A DNA stretch of 37,252 nt from a virus. The notes below the pieces were generated by a model that had not been told where the DNA came from, did not search any database, and was given only the letters and a program-made list of their open reading frames with translations. The translations under genes were made by a program, and so were the position numbers. The stretch lies in the IMG/VR virus record IMGVR_UViG_3300036985_006613, positions 1-37,252 of that record. One strand, written 5' to 3'. Shown piece after piece: positions 23,177 through 31,427 of the stretch (position 1 is the first letter of the stretch; the number at the start of each line of letters is the position of its first letter).

Positions 23177-24160
23177 ATGCTTGACATTGTCTCATACCTG
23201 CCCGCAAAAAGAAAACCCAGCCCTCAAGGTTGGTTAAGTTTCAATGCGGCATGTTGTGTCCATAATGGCAACAGCGCAGATCGACGTGGTCGTGGTGGTA
23301 TCAAGGTAACCGAACAAGGATGGAGTTATCACTGTTTCAACTGTTCGTACACAGCCAGTTTTATACTAGGCCGTGCTGTGAGTTTCAAAGCTCGGCGATT
23401 GTTAGGGTGGATAGGTGTGCCGGACAATGAGATTGACCTGCTCAATCTTGAAAGCATGCGCCACCGTAGTATACACGGCATTCTACAAGATCGACAACGT
23501 GTGTTTAATACGCTTGGTAGTATAGAGTTCGAAGAGTCAGATGATTTCCCTCCGTTCTCAGAAGTGGTCACGCCGGAACATCCTGTATACTGGAATTACA
23601 TTTGCAAACGAGGTGTACCCGAAGACTTTCCCGTAATGACATCAATCAAGACAGATGGTGTTCACTGGACTAGGCCGTTTGTGTTGGTTCCGTTTACCTA
23701 TGACAACCGTGTTGTAGGTTGGACTGCTAGATTCTTGGATGATAAAATTCCCAAGTACATCAATCACTCACAACCGGGTTATGTGTTTGGCACAGATTTA
23801 CAACACTCCAACTGGCAACATGTGCTTGTGATGGAAGGTATTTTTGATGCACTTTCAATTGGTGGACTTGCTGTGATGCATAATGCTGTTAGTGATAGTC
23901 AGGCAAGATTAATTCGCAGTCTCGGACGTGAGGTAACTGTGGTACCAGACCAAGATGTCGCAGGGGTAGCATTAATTGATCGTGCTGTGGAACTGGGGTG
24001 GGCAGTTAGCATACCTGAGTGGCCTGCGGGTTGCAAGGATGTGAATGATGCTGTGATAAAACTAGGACGACTAGGAGCCTTGCTAACTATCATGGCAGCA
24101 AGAGAAACCAGCCGAGTCAAAATAGAGATAAGGAAACGACAACTTGTCAAAAAAATATAA
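23177..24160 (+). CDS. 61: DNA primase, gp61-like
   Basis: The ATG at 23177 gives 327 residues starting MLDIVSYLPAKRKPSPQGW, the usual N-terminus of this family in T4-like phages. The frame upstream to 23138 runs through the promoter. A zinc-binding domain has Cys27, His29, Cys53 and Cys56. The Toprim fold shows VLVMEGIFDALSI (Glu220) and VVPDQDVAG (Asp258, Asp260). Together with the gp41 helicase one gene downstream it makes RNA primers for lagging-strand synthesis. It overlaps the next gene by 17 nt. The length is close to T4 gp61 (342). Confidence 0.85.
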   Translation: MLDIVSYLPAKRKPSPQGWLSFNAACCVHNGNSADRRGRGGIKVTEQGWSYHCFNCSYTASFILGRAVSFKARRLLGWIGVPDNEIDLLNLESMRHRSIHGILQDRQRVFNTLGSIEFEESDDFPPFSEVVTPEHPVYWNYICKRGVPEDFPVMTSIKTDGVHWTRPFVLVPFTYDNRVVGWTARFLDDKIPKYINHSQPGYVFGTDLQHSNWQHVLVMEGIFDALSIGGLAVMHNAVSDSQARLIRSLGREVTVVPDQDVAGVALIDRAVELGWAVSIPEWPAGCKDVNDAVIKLGRLGALLTIMAARETSRVKIEIRKRQLVKKI

Positions 24161-24857
24161 TAGGCTTTGGGTGTTTGGCGACAGTTATAGCACACCAGAT
24201 GTTTGTGTTTCCCCACAAGAAAGTTTTTGGGGGCTAACTGCTTCTATGTTGGGGGTTGGTACTGTTATTAACTGTAGCAGACCTAAAATAAGTTTTGACA
24301 GTGTGTGTCAAATGCTAATAGGTGAACAGCAAAGATACAACTTTAATCAAGACTTTTTTGTCATTGGCTTGCCGCCCTTGGAAAGAATTACTGTGTTTGA
24401 CGATTACAAAGACACCGCACTAGTGAGTTCCGTATTTGATACAAAAACCTGGCAGGCACAGCACAGTAATGTCACAAGCCACCATGGATTGATAAATTTA
24501 CAATACAAGGAACTTGATCGATTGTCAGTGTTGATCAGTGATCGTAGTTGGATTGAAACTCAAGTGCTACGACAGGTATTTTTAATAACTCAGTGGTTGG
24601 ATTCTTGCGACGCTAACTACATTATTGTAAATCTCAGTAAAAATTTAGATCCAAACAATCACTGGGGACCAAGCCAATACATACTAGATTATTGTGTAAA
24701 TCACAACAGATGTAAATTATTTGATGGCTCCATGTATGATGTCAACTTAGATATCAACCGGCCAGCAGACTATAATAATTTTGGATGGCACGGGCACCAC
24801 GGACCTGCTGGCAACCAACATTTTTTTGAAACAAGCGTAAAGGACAAACTTTGTTAA
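24144..24857 (+). CDS. SGNH/GDSL-like protein between primase and helicase
   Basis: A TTG at 24144 preceded by AAGGAAACGA starts a 237-residue protein with no closer ATG. It has RLWVFGDSYSTPD (block I, Ser nucleophile), FFVIGLPPLERI, and near the C-terminus FGWHGHHGPAGNQHFF, where the His residues could complete the triad. It is the second SGNH-type protein of the window and is similarly AT-rich. Its insertion between gp61 and gp41, genes that work together, suggests a moron-like acquisition. It overlaps gp41 by 7 nt. Confidence 0.6.
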   Translation: MSKKYNRLWVFGDSYSTPDVCVSPQESFWGLTASMLGVGTVINCSRPKISFDSVCQMLIGEQQRYNFNQDFFVIGLPPLERITVFDDYKDTALVSSVFDTKTWQAQHSNVTSHHGLINLQYKELDRLSVLISDRSWIETQVLRQVFLITQWLDSCDANYIIVNLSKNLDPNNHWGPSQYILDYCVNHNRCKLFDGSMYDVNLDINRPADYNNFGWHGHHGPAGNQHFFETSVKDKLC

Positions 24858-26311
24858 AAGAATACGGACTTGACGTCCAACGACTATTTCTAGAGATGAT
24901 GCTAGAAGATGCCACTGCCTATGTGCGTGTGTCCAATATATATAACCCGCAAAACTTTGACCGGAGTTTACGTGCCGCTGCAGAGTTCATTAAAGAACAC
25001 AGTGACAAACACAAGACCATGCCAGACCGAGCACAGATTACAGCCACAACTGGCATTAAACTTGCATCAGTACCCGACTTGAATGACGGACACTTTGACT
25101 GGTTTATGGAAGAGTTTGAGGCATTTACCAGACGACAAGAAATTGAACGAGCTATTCTCAAAGCAGCAGATTTACTTGAAAAGAATTCAGAGTTTGACAC
25201 CATAGAAAAATTGATCAAAGATGCTGTACAAATATCACTGACCAAGGACATGGGCACTGACTACTTTGCTGATCCAGCTGGCCGTATTAACAAATATTTC
25301 AATAGCGGTGGACAAGTTAGCACCGGATGGGGACAATTGGATCGACTGCTGTATGGCGGGTTCAGCCGAGGGGAACTAAACATCTTTGCCGGCGGATCGG
25401 GCTCGGGCAAGAGCTTGGTCATGATGAATATTGCACTGAACTGGTTGCAACAAGGACTATCAGGGGTATACATCACACTAGAACTTTCAGAAGAGCTCAC
25501 AAGTTTGCGTACAGATGCCATGTTAACCAACATGAGTACCAAAGATATTCGCAAGGATATCGATACCACCGAACTCAAAGTTAAGTTAGTATCCAAGAAG
25601 GCCGGCAAATATAGAGTCAAGGGACTACCAGCACAGAGCAACATAAATGACATTCGTAGTTATTTAAAAGAAGTGCAAATACAAACAGGAATCAAGGTGG
25701 ATTTTGTCATGGTTGATTATTTGGATTTGTTAATGCCAGTCAGCGCCAAAGTTAGCCCCAATGATTTGTTTGTGAAAGACAAGTATGTGAGTGAAGAATT
25801 GCGTAACCTGGCCAAAGAGCTGGGCATTTTAATGGTCACAGCAAGTCAGTTAAATCGCAGTGCTGTGGAAGAAATTGAATTTGATCACAGTCACATCAGT
25901 GGTGGTATTTCAAAGATCAACACAGCAGACAATGTGTTTGGTATTTTTACATCCAGAGCAATGAAAGAGCGTGGCAAATATCAAATTCAGTGTATGAAAA
26001 GTCGCAGTTCAACTGGTGTTGGGCAAAAGATTGACCTGGAATATAACATTGACACCATGCGTATTACCGACGAGGGCGGGGACGAGGGAACAGGTTATAA
26101 CAAACCACAAAGTAGTATCATGGACACAATCAAAGCACGTAGCCAAGTCAAACCCGATGAAGGGCAAGAAACCGGCAATGTGTCCACCAAATGGGAACGA
26201 GCCACAGGAACGCCAGCTTGGGAACAACCCCCACAGGACACAGCAAAGGTCACAGCGGATGTTCAAAGTGCAAAACTCAAACAACTATTGGGTCAGATTA
26301 AACAATCATGA
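24851..26311 (+). CDS. 41: Replicative DNA helicase, gp41-like (DnaB family)
   Basis: The 486-residue protein starts at a TTG (24851); the N-terminal LKEYGLDVQRLFLEMMLED fits the family, and no ATG lies before Met16. An N-terminal helical domain is followed by a RecA-like motor with Walker A GGSGSGKS (181-188), the strand VDFVMVDYLDLLM as Walker B, and TASQLNRS. The C-terminal 70 residues are low in complexity and end in a helix, perhaps the primase or loader contact. T4 gp41 is 475 residues. The hexamer unwinds the fork and pairs with the primase encoded upstream. Confidence 0.9.
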   Translation: MLKEYGLDVQRLFLEMMLEDATAYVRVSNIYNPQNFDRSLRAAAEFIKEHSDKHKTMPDRAQITATTGIKLASVPDLNDGHFDWFMEEFEAFTRRQEIERAILKAADLLEKNSEFDTIEKLIKDAVQISLTKDMGTDYFADPAGRINKYFNSGGQVSTGWGQLDRLLYGGFSRGELNIFAGGSGSGKSLVMMNIALNWLQQGLSGVYITLELSEELTSLRTDAMLTNMSTKDIRKDIDTTELKVKLVSKKAGKYRVKGLPAQSNINDIRSYLKEVQIQTGIKVDFVMVDYLDLLMPVSAKVSPNDLFVKDKYVSEELRNLAKELGILMVTASQLNRSAVEEIEFDHSHISGGISKINTADNVFGIFTSRAMKERGKYQIQCMKSRSSTGVGQKIDLEYNIDTMRITDEGGDEGTGYNKPQSSIMDTIKARSQVKPDEGQETGNVSTKWERATGTPAWEQPPQDTAKVTADVQSAKLKQLLGQIKQS

Positions 26312-26353
26312 TCACGGGTATTACTTCAGTTGATACCATAAATCTCAAACTGG

Positions 26354-27280
26354 TCAAGCAGTCACAGCCTTGATCACAACATATGCAATTACAATGGCCT
26401 GGCTCAATGAGCCAGATGTGATATTTCTTACATTGATACTGGCCGACCCGGCTGCACTTTGAGCATTTAACAAATATGAACCAGCGGTACCGCCTGATAT
26501 GTGATTTAATACCAATACATCACCAGCAGCAATGGTGCTGTTGGTCAAGGTAAAACTAACAGTGGTGTCTGATGCAAGTGCAGCCGCATTCATGGTAACT
26601 TGCCCGCAATTGGCGTTTAATGTGACTGCTGTGGATTTGTTGGTGGCCTGCGTGACTGTGCCACCTGCTCCTGTGCTATATCCAATTGCGTTACCTGTGC
26701 CAGCAAGCAATGGTCGATTTAGGTCAAACATTGTGATTGAAAATCCGTTGGAGTTGGTCAAGAATGCAAATTCAAATGTACCTGGTTGTGCAAAGGTAAT
26801 CACACTGCCCGAATATCCTTGTACCCCAATGGTACCTTGATTTACTGCTGCTGGTAAAGTAACAGTTCTAGCAGCAGTATCGATGATCAATTGTATTCTA
26901 ATCAGTCCCACAGTTCCTGACACTGGAAAATTGCTAAAACTCAAACTTATATTGCCAGTGGTTGAAATGCTTTGATACAGCCCTGCACTGTAATTCACAG
27001 CAATAGAGCCAGACGTTGCAGTGATGTTTACTGCTGTGGCAGAAAAATCTCGTATGGTAGCAGCATAAATCAATGCATCATTCATGTTGTTGTCCAATGT
27101 GGTACCAATCAATGCAGCCTTTAAAACTACTTTGAGTTGTAAATCATTTATTTCGTCTTCTGCATAGCCAAAATTGTTTTGAATATTTGTGAAGTTATCT
27201 CGAAACCCTTGTGTGTTATTGGGTTGGCCGGCAACAGGATAGTTGGTCACAATGTCATTTGGATTGATTTGGCTGGTCAT
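26354..27280 (-). CDS. Virion structural (fibre-type) protein
   Basis: The 308-residue protein begins NPNDIVTNYPVAGQPNNTQGF followed by RDNFTNIQNNF, a signature of structural proteins in T4-like phages of aquatic bacteria. The rest is beta-rich, low in Cys and high in Thr, Ser, Ala and Gly. The C-terminal module (GNAIGYSTGAGGTVTQATNKSTAV onward, residues about 205-305) is a compact domain I have seen at the tips of many phage fibre-type proteins, often as a receptor or decoration domain. Late-type promoter AATAAATA and an AAAGGA ribosome binding site precede it. It converges on gp41 across a 42-nt gap with no clear terminator. Confidence 0.7.
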   Translation of the reverse strand: MTSQINPNDIVTNYPVAGQPNNTQGFRDNFTNIQNNFGYAEDEINDLQLKVVLKAALIGTTLDNNMNDALIYAATIRDFSATAVNITATSGSIAVNYSAGLYQSISTTGNISLSFSNFPVSGTVGLIRIQLIIDTAARTVTLPAAVNQGTIGVQGYSGSVITFAQPGTFEFAFLTNSNGFSITMFDLNRPLLAGTGNAIGYSTGAGGTVTQATNKSTAVTLNANCGQVTMNAAALASDTTVSFTLTNSTIAAGDVLVLNHISGGTAGSYLLNAQSAAGSASINVRNITSGSLSQAIVIAYVVIKAVTA

Positions 27281-27308
27281 AATTGGTCCTTTAGTAAGCA
27301 GTAATAGA

Positions 27309-27316
27309 TATTTATT
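27309..27316 (-). promoter_or_regulatory. Late-type promoter (minus strand)
   Basis: AATAAATA on the minus strand gives +1 near 27303 and a 23-nt leader with the ribosome binding site AAAGGA before the ATG at 27280. Confidence 0.55.
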
Positions 27317-27330
27317 AGAATATAAAATAC

Positions 27331-27338
27331 ACTAAATA
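27331..27338 (+). promoter_or_regulatory. Late-type promoter
   Basis: ACTAAATA gives +1 near 27344, 15 nt before the ATG at 27359. It is divergent from the minus-strand late site 15 bp away and heads the virion-associated operon 27359-30208. Confidence 0.55.
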
Positions 27339-27358
27339 ATCCAAAGGTCTTGTACACA

Positions 27359-27607
27359 ATGCAAAAGAAAACACGAAGTATACTTGAAGAATTGGACAGC
27401 ATGTATGTTCAACGAGATTCTCGATTGGTACTTGAAAATCGTGCTAATAATCTCATACAAAGTGCCATACGAATACTGGAACAAATAGAAAAAGAATTTC
27501 CAGCTGAACAGGCTGAAAATCTCACACGTAAATTGTTAAATGCAATAAGATTAAAGGACTCAAGTAAGTTTTCAAGGTCCGTAAGGAAAACACATGCAGA
27601 TATATGA
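27359..27607 (+). CDS. Small helical protein, first gene of a late operon
   Basis: The ATG at 27359 (MQKKTRSILEELD, 82 residues) is preferred to the TTG at 27350. It is almost entirely helical and charged, with heptad-like spacing (NNLIQSAIRILEQIEKEF), and may form a coiled coil. AAAGG at 27343-27347 can serve as ribosome binding site. It overlaps the next gene by 14 nt. It may be a virion or assembly factor by position; the function is unknown. Confidence 0.65.
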   Translation: MQKKTRSILEELDSMYVQRDSRLVLENRANNLIQSAIRILEQIEKEFPAEQAENLTRKLLNAIRLKDSSKFSRSVRKTHADI

Positions 27608-28292
27608 AATAACTGGAAAAAAACTCACCAATGAGGGCATACTGGGAGGCCTTGCTAGTGGCATTGCAACAAGTGCTATTAAATCGGTATTGGGTCCTGG
27701 AGTGGATGCAGCATTCAAAGGCACACCGCTGAGCTCGGGGGAACGACAGGCTGCTGGTATGGCTCAGTCACAGGCGCTGATTGGACCCATGAGCACACAG
27801 GCTCAAAAAGTATGGAAACAAGAATTAAAAGACATGATTGCCATCGAGCCCGGGGCACTATCGGTGGCAGACTTAGATGCAACAAAGATTGATGTAGAAC
27901 TGAGAAAATTGATCGATCAGTTAGCAAAAGTGGATACTAGAAAATTAATCAATGCAACCGAGGCCGATGACCCAGAAGGACAACAAGAGATACTTGCAAA
28001 GGACCTGGATGACGCCAGTGTAGAAATTATCAAGCAAAGTCAAATACCAGGCACACCTAACTTGTCAGCAGCATGGGATAAAATGGCTACATTGATTGTG
28101 CAGACACAAAGTGTCATGGCCAATGCTAAGAAGGACACTCAGATAACACCAGCTGTGATCAGCATTGGTCCGGACGGCAAACCGTTGTTTGATGGGCGGA
28201 CGTACAATAAAAATGATCCAGCACATCGTTTGACAGTAAAGGCTTCGGGGCAAAATCCAGACACCTATGTGCCTGTGGTGGTAACTCCGTGA
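27594..28292 (+). CDS. Virion-associated protein of unknown function
   Basis: The 232-residue product starts MQIYEITGKKLTNEG, an opening often seen in structural or virion-associated proteins of these phages. A glycine- and alanine-rich helix follows (GGLASGIATSAIKSVLGPGVDAAF), possibly membrane-interacting. The middle is helical and acidic, and the C-terminus reads like a small beta domain (ISIGPDGKPLFDGRTY). It could be an internal or ejected protein. Evidence is only composition and late-operon position. Confidence 0.6.
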   Translation: MQIYEITGKKLTNEGILGGLASGIATSAIKSVLGPGVDAAFKGTPLSSGERQAAGMAQSQALIGPMSTQAQKVWKQELKDMIAIEPGALSVADLDATKIDVELRKLIDQLAKVDTRKLINATEADDPEGQQEILAKDLDDASVEIIKQSQIPGTPNLSAAWDKMATLIVQTQSVMANAKKDTQITPAVISIGPDGKPLFDGRTYNKNDPAHRLTVKASGQNPDTYVPVVVTP

Positions 28293-28297
28293 CACAC

Positions 28298-30208
28298 ATG
28301 AAATATCTTACAACGTTATTTGAAGGTGGCAACGTATTCAAAGACAGTGCAGGAGTTCCGTTGACCAAACGCATCAATCAAGACAATGTGCCTGCCACAG
28401 TGGCCTGGCTGGAACAAGTCACAGGGCTGGATCTCAATGGGCCACCAGATCCAGCCACTGGATATCCGTCTAGGTGGCTGGGCTCAACTGGAAAAACTCC
28501 CACATCGGGCGACCTTGACCTTGTGGTAGATTCCAACGAGATTGCCAAGGCACAACTCAAGACCAAGTTAGATCAATTTATTTCCAGTCAGGGACAGGAT
28601 CCTAAAGAATGGGTTCGATTGTCCGGCGAAGCAGTGCATTTTAAAACGCCCATTGCCGGACAAGCCAATCAGGGATTTGTGCAAACAGACTTCATGTTCA
28701 TGTCTGACGTGGCCTGGGGAACATTTTGGTTAAGCAGCGGTCCAAGCAAGTACAAAGGCGTGTATCGTAATATATTAATGAGCTCAGTAGCAAAGGCTCT
28801 GGGACTCAAAGCAAGCGCCAAGGGCATAATTAGTCGAACGTCTGATCAGTTGTTGACACTAGACCCTGCCCAGGCTGCCAAGTTACTACTGGGACCCAAG
28901 GCAACTGTGGACACACTTTCCACTGTGGAAAACATCTATGCTGCAATGTCACAGGATCCTGATCGAGACGATAAATTAAAAGATTTCCGAGAATATCTAG
29001 CTCGTGAAGGCATGCAAGAACCCACCACTGTGGCTGAAAGTGATGTGAATTTTCTAGCACGACTGCGTGATCGTATTATCAATCGCGGATATGTTGCCCT
29101 GGTGGAAGCCGAGGAGGCCGGAGTTGGCGGCCGAGCCAAAGGCATTGAACATCTTGAAGATCTAGTGTTCCGTCGCGGCACACAAGGCATTGCTGATGCA
29201 ATAGAAATTGTACAGCATGCTACTGAAAATCCACAAACCACCACAGCCAAATGGGATGGTAAGCCTGCTGTGATTTGGGGCCGCAAACCTGACACAGGCG
29301 AGTTTGTGTTAACAGACGGATCGGGATTTGAAGCCAAGGGATACGATGGTCTTGCCACAAGTCCACGCATGATGGCGCAGATACAAAGCACTCGCAGTGG
29401 TGATAGAACTGAGTTGATTCAGTTGTATGCCACACTATTTCCGGTGTTAGAAGCCACCTTGCCCACAAACTTCCGTGGTTATGTCAAGGGTGACTTGTTG
29501 TACATGAACACACCCCCAGAAATTGCCGGAAACTATGTGTTTCGCCCCAATACTGTTGAGTATAAAATTCCAGCTCGAAGTTCCTTGGGTCAACGCATAG
29601 GTAACAGCAATATGGGTATTGCGGTGCATTCAATGTATGCAGATGCTGGCGACGCCAGACAACCACTTGCTGGGGTAACATTTAATCCGGTACCAGGATT
29701 GATGTTAGAACGGCCGGCAACTCCCAAAGCATTGGCAGCAGAACCCACCAAAATCAAATCACTCAAGCAGTTGATTCGGTCTGATGGTGCCGGCATCAAT
29801 ACATTGTTTAATCCTGCTGAGTTAAAAGCACACAAGATTACAGACTTGGCCAAACTATGCGTGGACTATATAAACACCAAGGTAGGCACGCCATTAAACC
29901 CTGCTACGTTGTTACCAGAGTTTGGTGAGTGGTTAAAAACCAAAGTAACGGCACAGAAGTTTCGAAACATCATTGAATACTTGGAAAGTCCCACATCAAA
30001 CACACCCGCACTGGCAGCTGCATTCACTGCATTTATACAATTGCATGATCTAAAGATGGATATCCTAAAGCAAGCGGATCTTGAGCATCCAGGACAAGAA
30101 GGCTGGGTCATGGCCACGCCAGCAGGTTATGCCAAAGCTGTAAATCGCTTTGATCCCAATGCATTTGCTGCTCAAAATCGGCAGAGAAATAATCCGCAGC
30201 CCACGTGA
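28298..30208 (+). CDS. Two-domain nucleotidyltransferase / ligase-like protein
   Basis: The product (about 636 residues from the ATG at 28298; a GTG at 28289 is possible) appears to join two nucleotidyl-transfer folds. Numbering from the GTG, residues 62-140 match a polymerase-beta-type nucleotidyltransferase: GSTGK, GDLDLVVD with Asp75/Asp77, and a third acidic strand QTDFMF (Asp134). Residues about 318-620 resemble a covalent ligase core: KWDGKP with candidate lysine Lys321, GYVKGDLLY, EYKIPAR, and a late QEGWVMATPAGYAKAVNR like motifs IV-V. The late operon suggests the protein may be packaged or act late. Neither activity is proven. Confidence 0.6.
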   Translation: MKYLTTLFEGGNVFKDSAGVPLTKRINQDNVPATVAWLEQVTGLDLNGPPDPATGYPSRWLGSTGKTPTSGDLDLVVDSNEIAKAQLKTKLDQFISSQGQDPKEWVRLSGEAVHFKTPIAGQANQGFVQTDFMFMSDVAWGTFWLSSGPSKYKGVYRNILMSSVAKALGLKASAKGIISRTSDQLLTLDPAQAAKLLLGPKATVDTLSTVENIYAAMSQDPDRDDKLKDFREYLAREGMQEPTTVAESDVNFLARLRDRIINRGYVALVEAEEAGVGGRAKGIEHLEDLVFRRGTQGIADAIEIVQHATENPQTTTAKWDGKPAVIWGRKPDTGEFVLTDGSGFEAKGYDGLATSPRMMAQIQSTRSGDRTELIQLYATLFPVLEATLPTNFRGYVKGDLLYMNTPPEIAGNYVFRPNTVEYKIPARSSLGQRIGNSNMGIAVHSMYADAGDARQPLAGVTFNPVPGLMLERPATPKALAAEPTKIKSLKQLIRSDGAGINTLFNPAELKAHKITDLAKLCVDYINTKVGTPLNPATLLPEFGEWLKTKVTAQKFRNIIEYLESPTSNTPALAAAFTAFIQLHDLKMDILKQADLEHPGQEGWVMATPAGYAKAVNRFDPNAFAAQNRQRNNPQPT

Positions 30209-30221
30209 TTTTTACCAAAAG

Positions 30222-30229
30222 GCTAAATA
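30222..30229 (+). promoter_or_regulatory. Late-type promoter
   Basis: GCTAAATA gives +1 near 30235 and a 37-nt leader that ends with AAAGGAA before the ATG at 30272. Unlike most late sites here it has a normal leader, and its transcript ends at a strong terminator. Confidence 0.6.
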
Positions 30230-30271
30230 AGTGCAGGGTCAATGAACCCACTAACTTAAAGGAAATTTATC

Positions 30272-30661
30272 ATGGCATTTTTAACACTCGTAAATGGTGA
30301 CTCGCAACCGGTATTTGCAATTGACACACTTAATGGTCCAATTGCTCCCGGTACCAGCACTGCTGCTACTCCAGTTAACCTGGCTGGCCCAAAGCTGGAT
30401 TTCTTCCAGATCACTTGCGCTAACACCAACGCAACTCTGCAAGGTGTAAACGGTTATGTTGGCAACGTTATTCGTGCAATCCAACAAACTTCTACAGTTG
30501 CAATGTATCAAGTTGACGGCGTTCAGATCAGCGTTGGTGTATTCCCAACAGGCGCATACACTGCTGCTACTATCTTGACTGCTGCTCAAGGTGCCAACAT
30601 TGCAGGCACAAACGCAGCTTCTACCTCAACTGGTATAGGCTTCAAACTGGCTACTTCTTAA
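30272..30661 (+). CDS. Small abundant-type virion protein
   Basis: The 129-residue product is rich in Ala, Thr, Val and Gly, has no Lys-rich regions and looks all-beta. It has no signal peptide. It is the only gene between a late promoter with a good ribosome binding site and a strong rho-independent terminator, the layout of a highly expressed single gene. Codon use also looks slightly different from neighbours, with more C- and T-ending codons such as GCT and AAC. A capsid decoration or tail component is likely, but the family is not recognised. Confidence 0.65.
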   Translation: MAFLTLVNGDSQPVFAIDTLNGPIAPGTSTAATPVNLAGPKLDFFQITCANTNATLQGVNGYVGNVIRAIQQTSTVAMYQVDGVQISVGVFPTGAYTAATILTAAQGANIAGTNAASTSTGIGFKLATS

Positions 30662-30682
30662 TTGACTCTCTAAGTTGATTAC

Positions 30683-30712
30683 AACCCCGGATATAAAAAC
30701 CCGGGGTTTTTT
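30683..30712 (+). terminator. Rho-independent terminator
   Basis: AACCCCGG (30683-30690) pairs with CCGGGGTT (30701-30708) across a 10-nt loop and runs into six T residues. It isolates the small virion protein gene. Confidence 0.9.
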
Positions 30713-30717
30713 GTTGG

Positions 30718-30725
30718 GTTAAATA
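30718..30725 (+). promoter_or_regulatory. Late-type promoter, near-leaderless
   Basis: GTTAAATA immediately follows the terminator. With T4 late spacing +1 is 30731, three bases before the ATG at 30734, and no ribosome binding site is present. Confidence 0.55.
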
Positions 30726-30733
30726 CCCGTAGA

Positions 30734-31171
30734 ATGAAAATTTTATGTCGTACTTTTTTTGACTGTTCACACACTGGCACCACTGGGCGATTTAATGCAG
30801 GCAAGTTACCATACAACGACAATGTTGGCAATCCCATTGACGATCAAGATTCTTGGAATTATTCCAGAAATCAACAACGCAACTGGGAAACATTGAATCA
30901 ACTGATAAGTTTACGAACACAGCCATATGATGTGCAGGTTGTGCCGTCAGACCCAGATACTTGGCAATTTGAATTTGAAGTGGAGCATGTGGATGTGTAC
31001 GGAAGCGATAACAATTTGTCAGTATTATTAAATGAATGCAATGGCGTGCCAATGATTGTTGGACTAGGTGAAAAACTCACCAGATCGGCCACATTAATCA
31101 CGTCAGGGCCAAATCAAAGCATTTGGTTTAAACCCATAAATAATCCACTGGAGACCGATACCAATGGTTGA
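30734..31171 (+). CDS. Conserved T4-like virion-region protein
   Basis: The 145-residue protein starts MKILCRTFFDCSHTGTTG, with two early cysteines. It continues with SWNYSRNQQRNWETLNQLISLRTQP, a block I associate with a conserved gene of T4-like phages of aquatic bacteria, and ends in a beta-rich part. No enzyme motif is visible. It overlaps the next gene by 8 nt. Position in a run of late genes suggests a structural or assembly role. Confidence 0.65.
   Translation: MKILCRTFFDCSHTGTTGRFNAGKLPYNDNVGNPIDDQDSWNYSRNQQRNWETLNQLISLRTQPYDVQVVPSDPDTWQFEFEVEHVDVYGSDNNLSVLLNECNGVPMIVGLGEKLTRSATLITSGPNQSIWFKPINNPLETDTNG
31135..31142 (+). promoter_or_regulatory. Possible late-type promoter inside the end of a gene
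   Basis: CATAAATA would give +1 near 31148, 16 nt before the ATG at 31164. It lies in coding sequence, so chance occurrence cannot be excluded. Confidence 0.4.
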
Positions 31172-31427
31172 TACAACTGATATTGAAAAGAAGAGTTTAG
31201 AAGCGCATGTTGAATTGTGTGCCGAACGTTATAAACTGCTTGAACTCAAACTTGAATCGTTACATGCCAGCGGATCTTCTTTAAAAGAAATGATTGCTGA
31301 TCTTCATGCCATGGTACAGGCCATGAGTGCAAAACGAAATGATCAATTGATTGGCTGGGGAATGGGGGCTATCGGTGCATTGTTAGCCACCATAGGCTGG
31401 TTGTTGACAACTTATGTATTTAAATGA
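31164..31427 (+). CDS. Coiled-coil protein with C-terminal membrane anchor (XhlA-like)
   Basis: The 87-residue product has a helical, charged N-terminal part with heptads (EKKSLEAHVELCAERYKLLELKLESL), a short spacer, and one C-terminal transmembrane helix (LIGWGMGAIGALLATIGWLLTTYVF). This architecture and length match the XhlA/haemolysin-like family linked to phage holins, and also small membrane-anchored virion proteins. A lysis or membrane role is possible. It overlaps both neighbours by 8 and 4 nt. Confidence 0.6.
   Translation: MVDTTDIEKKSLEAHVELCAERYKLLELKLESLHASGSSLKEMIADLHAMVQAMSAKRNDQLIGWGMGAIGALLATIGWLLTTYVFK

Noticed and set aside
26312-26353. Possible 21-residue peptide gene or terminator between gp41 and the convergent fibre gene
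   Set aside because: The ATG at 26308 opens only a short frame with no ribosome binding site, and the GGTAT/ATACC hairpin is too weak.
28936-29391. Minus-strand frame of 151 codons opposite the ligase-like gene
   Set aside because: It is Ser/Arg/Ala-rich with no motif or start signals, and the plus-strand frame has clear domain motifs.
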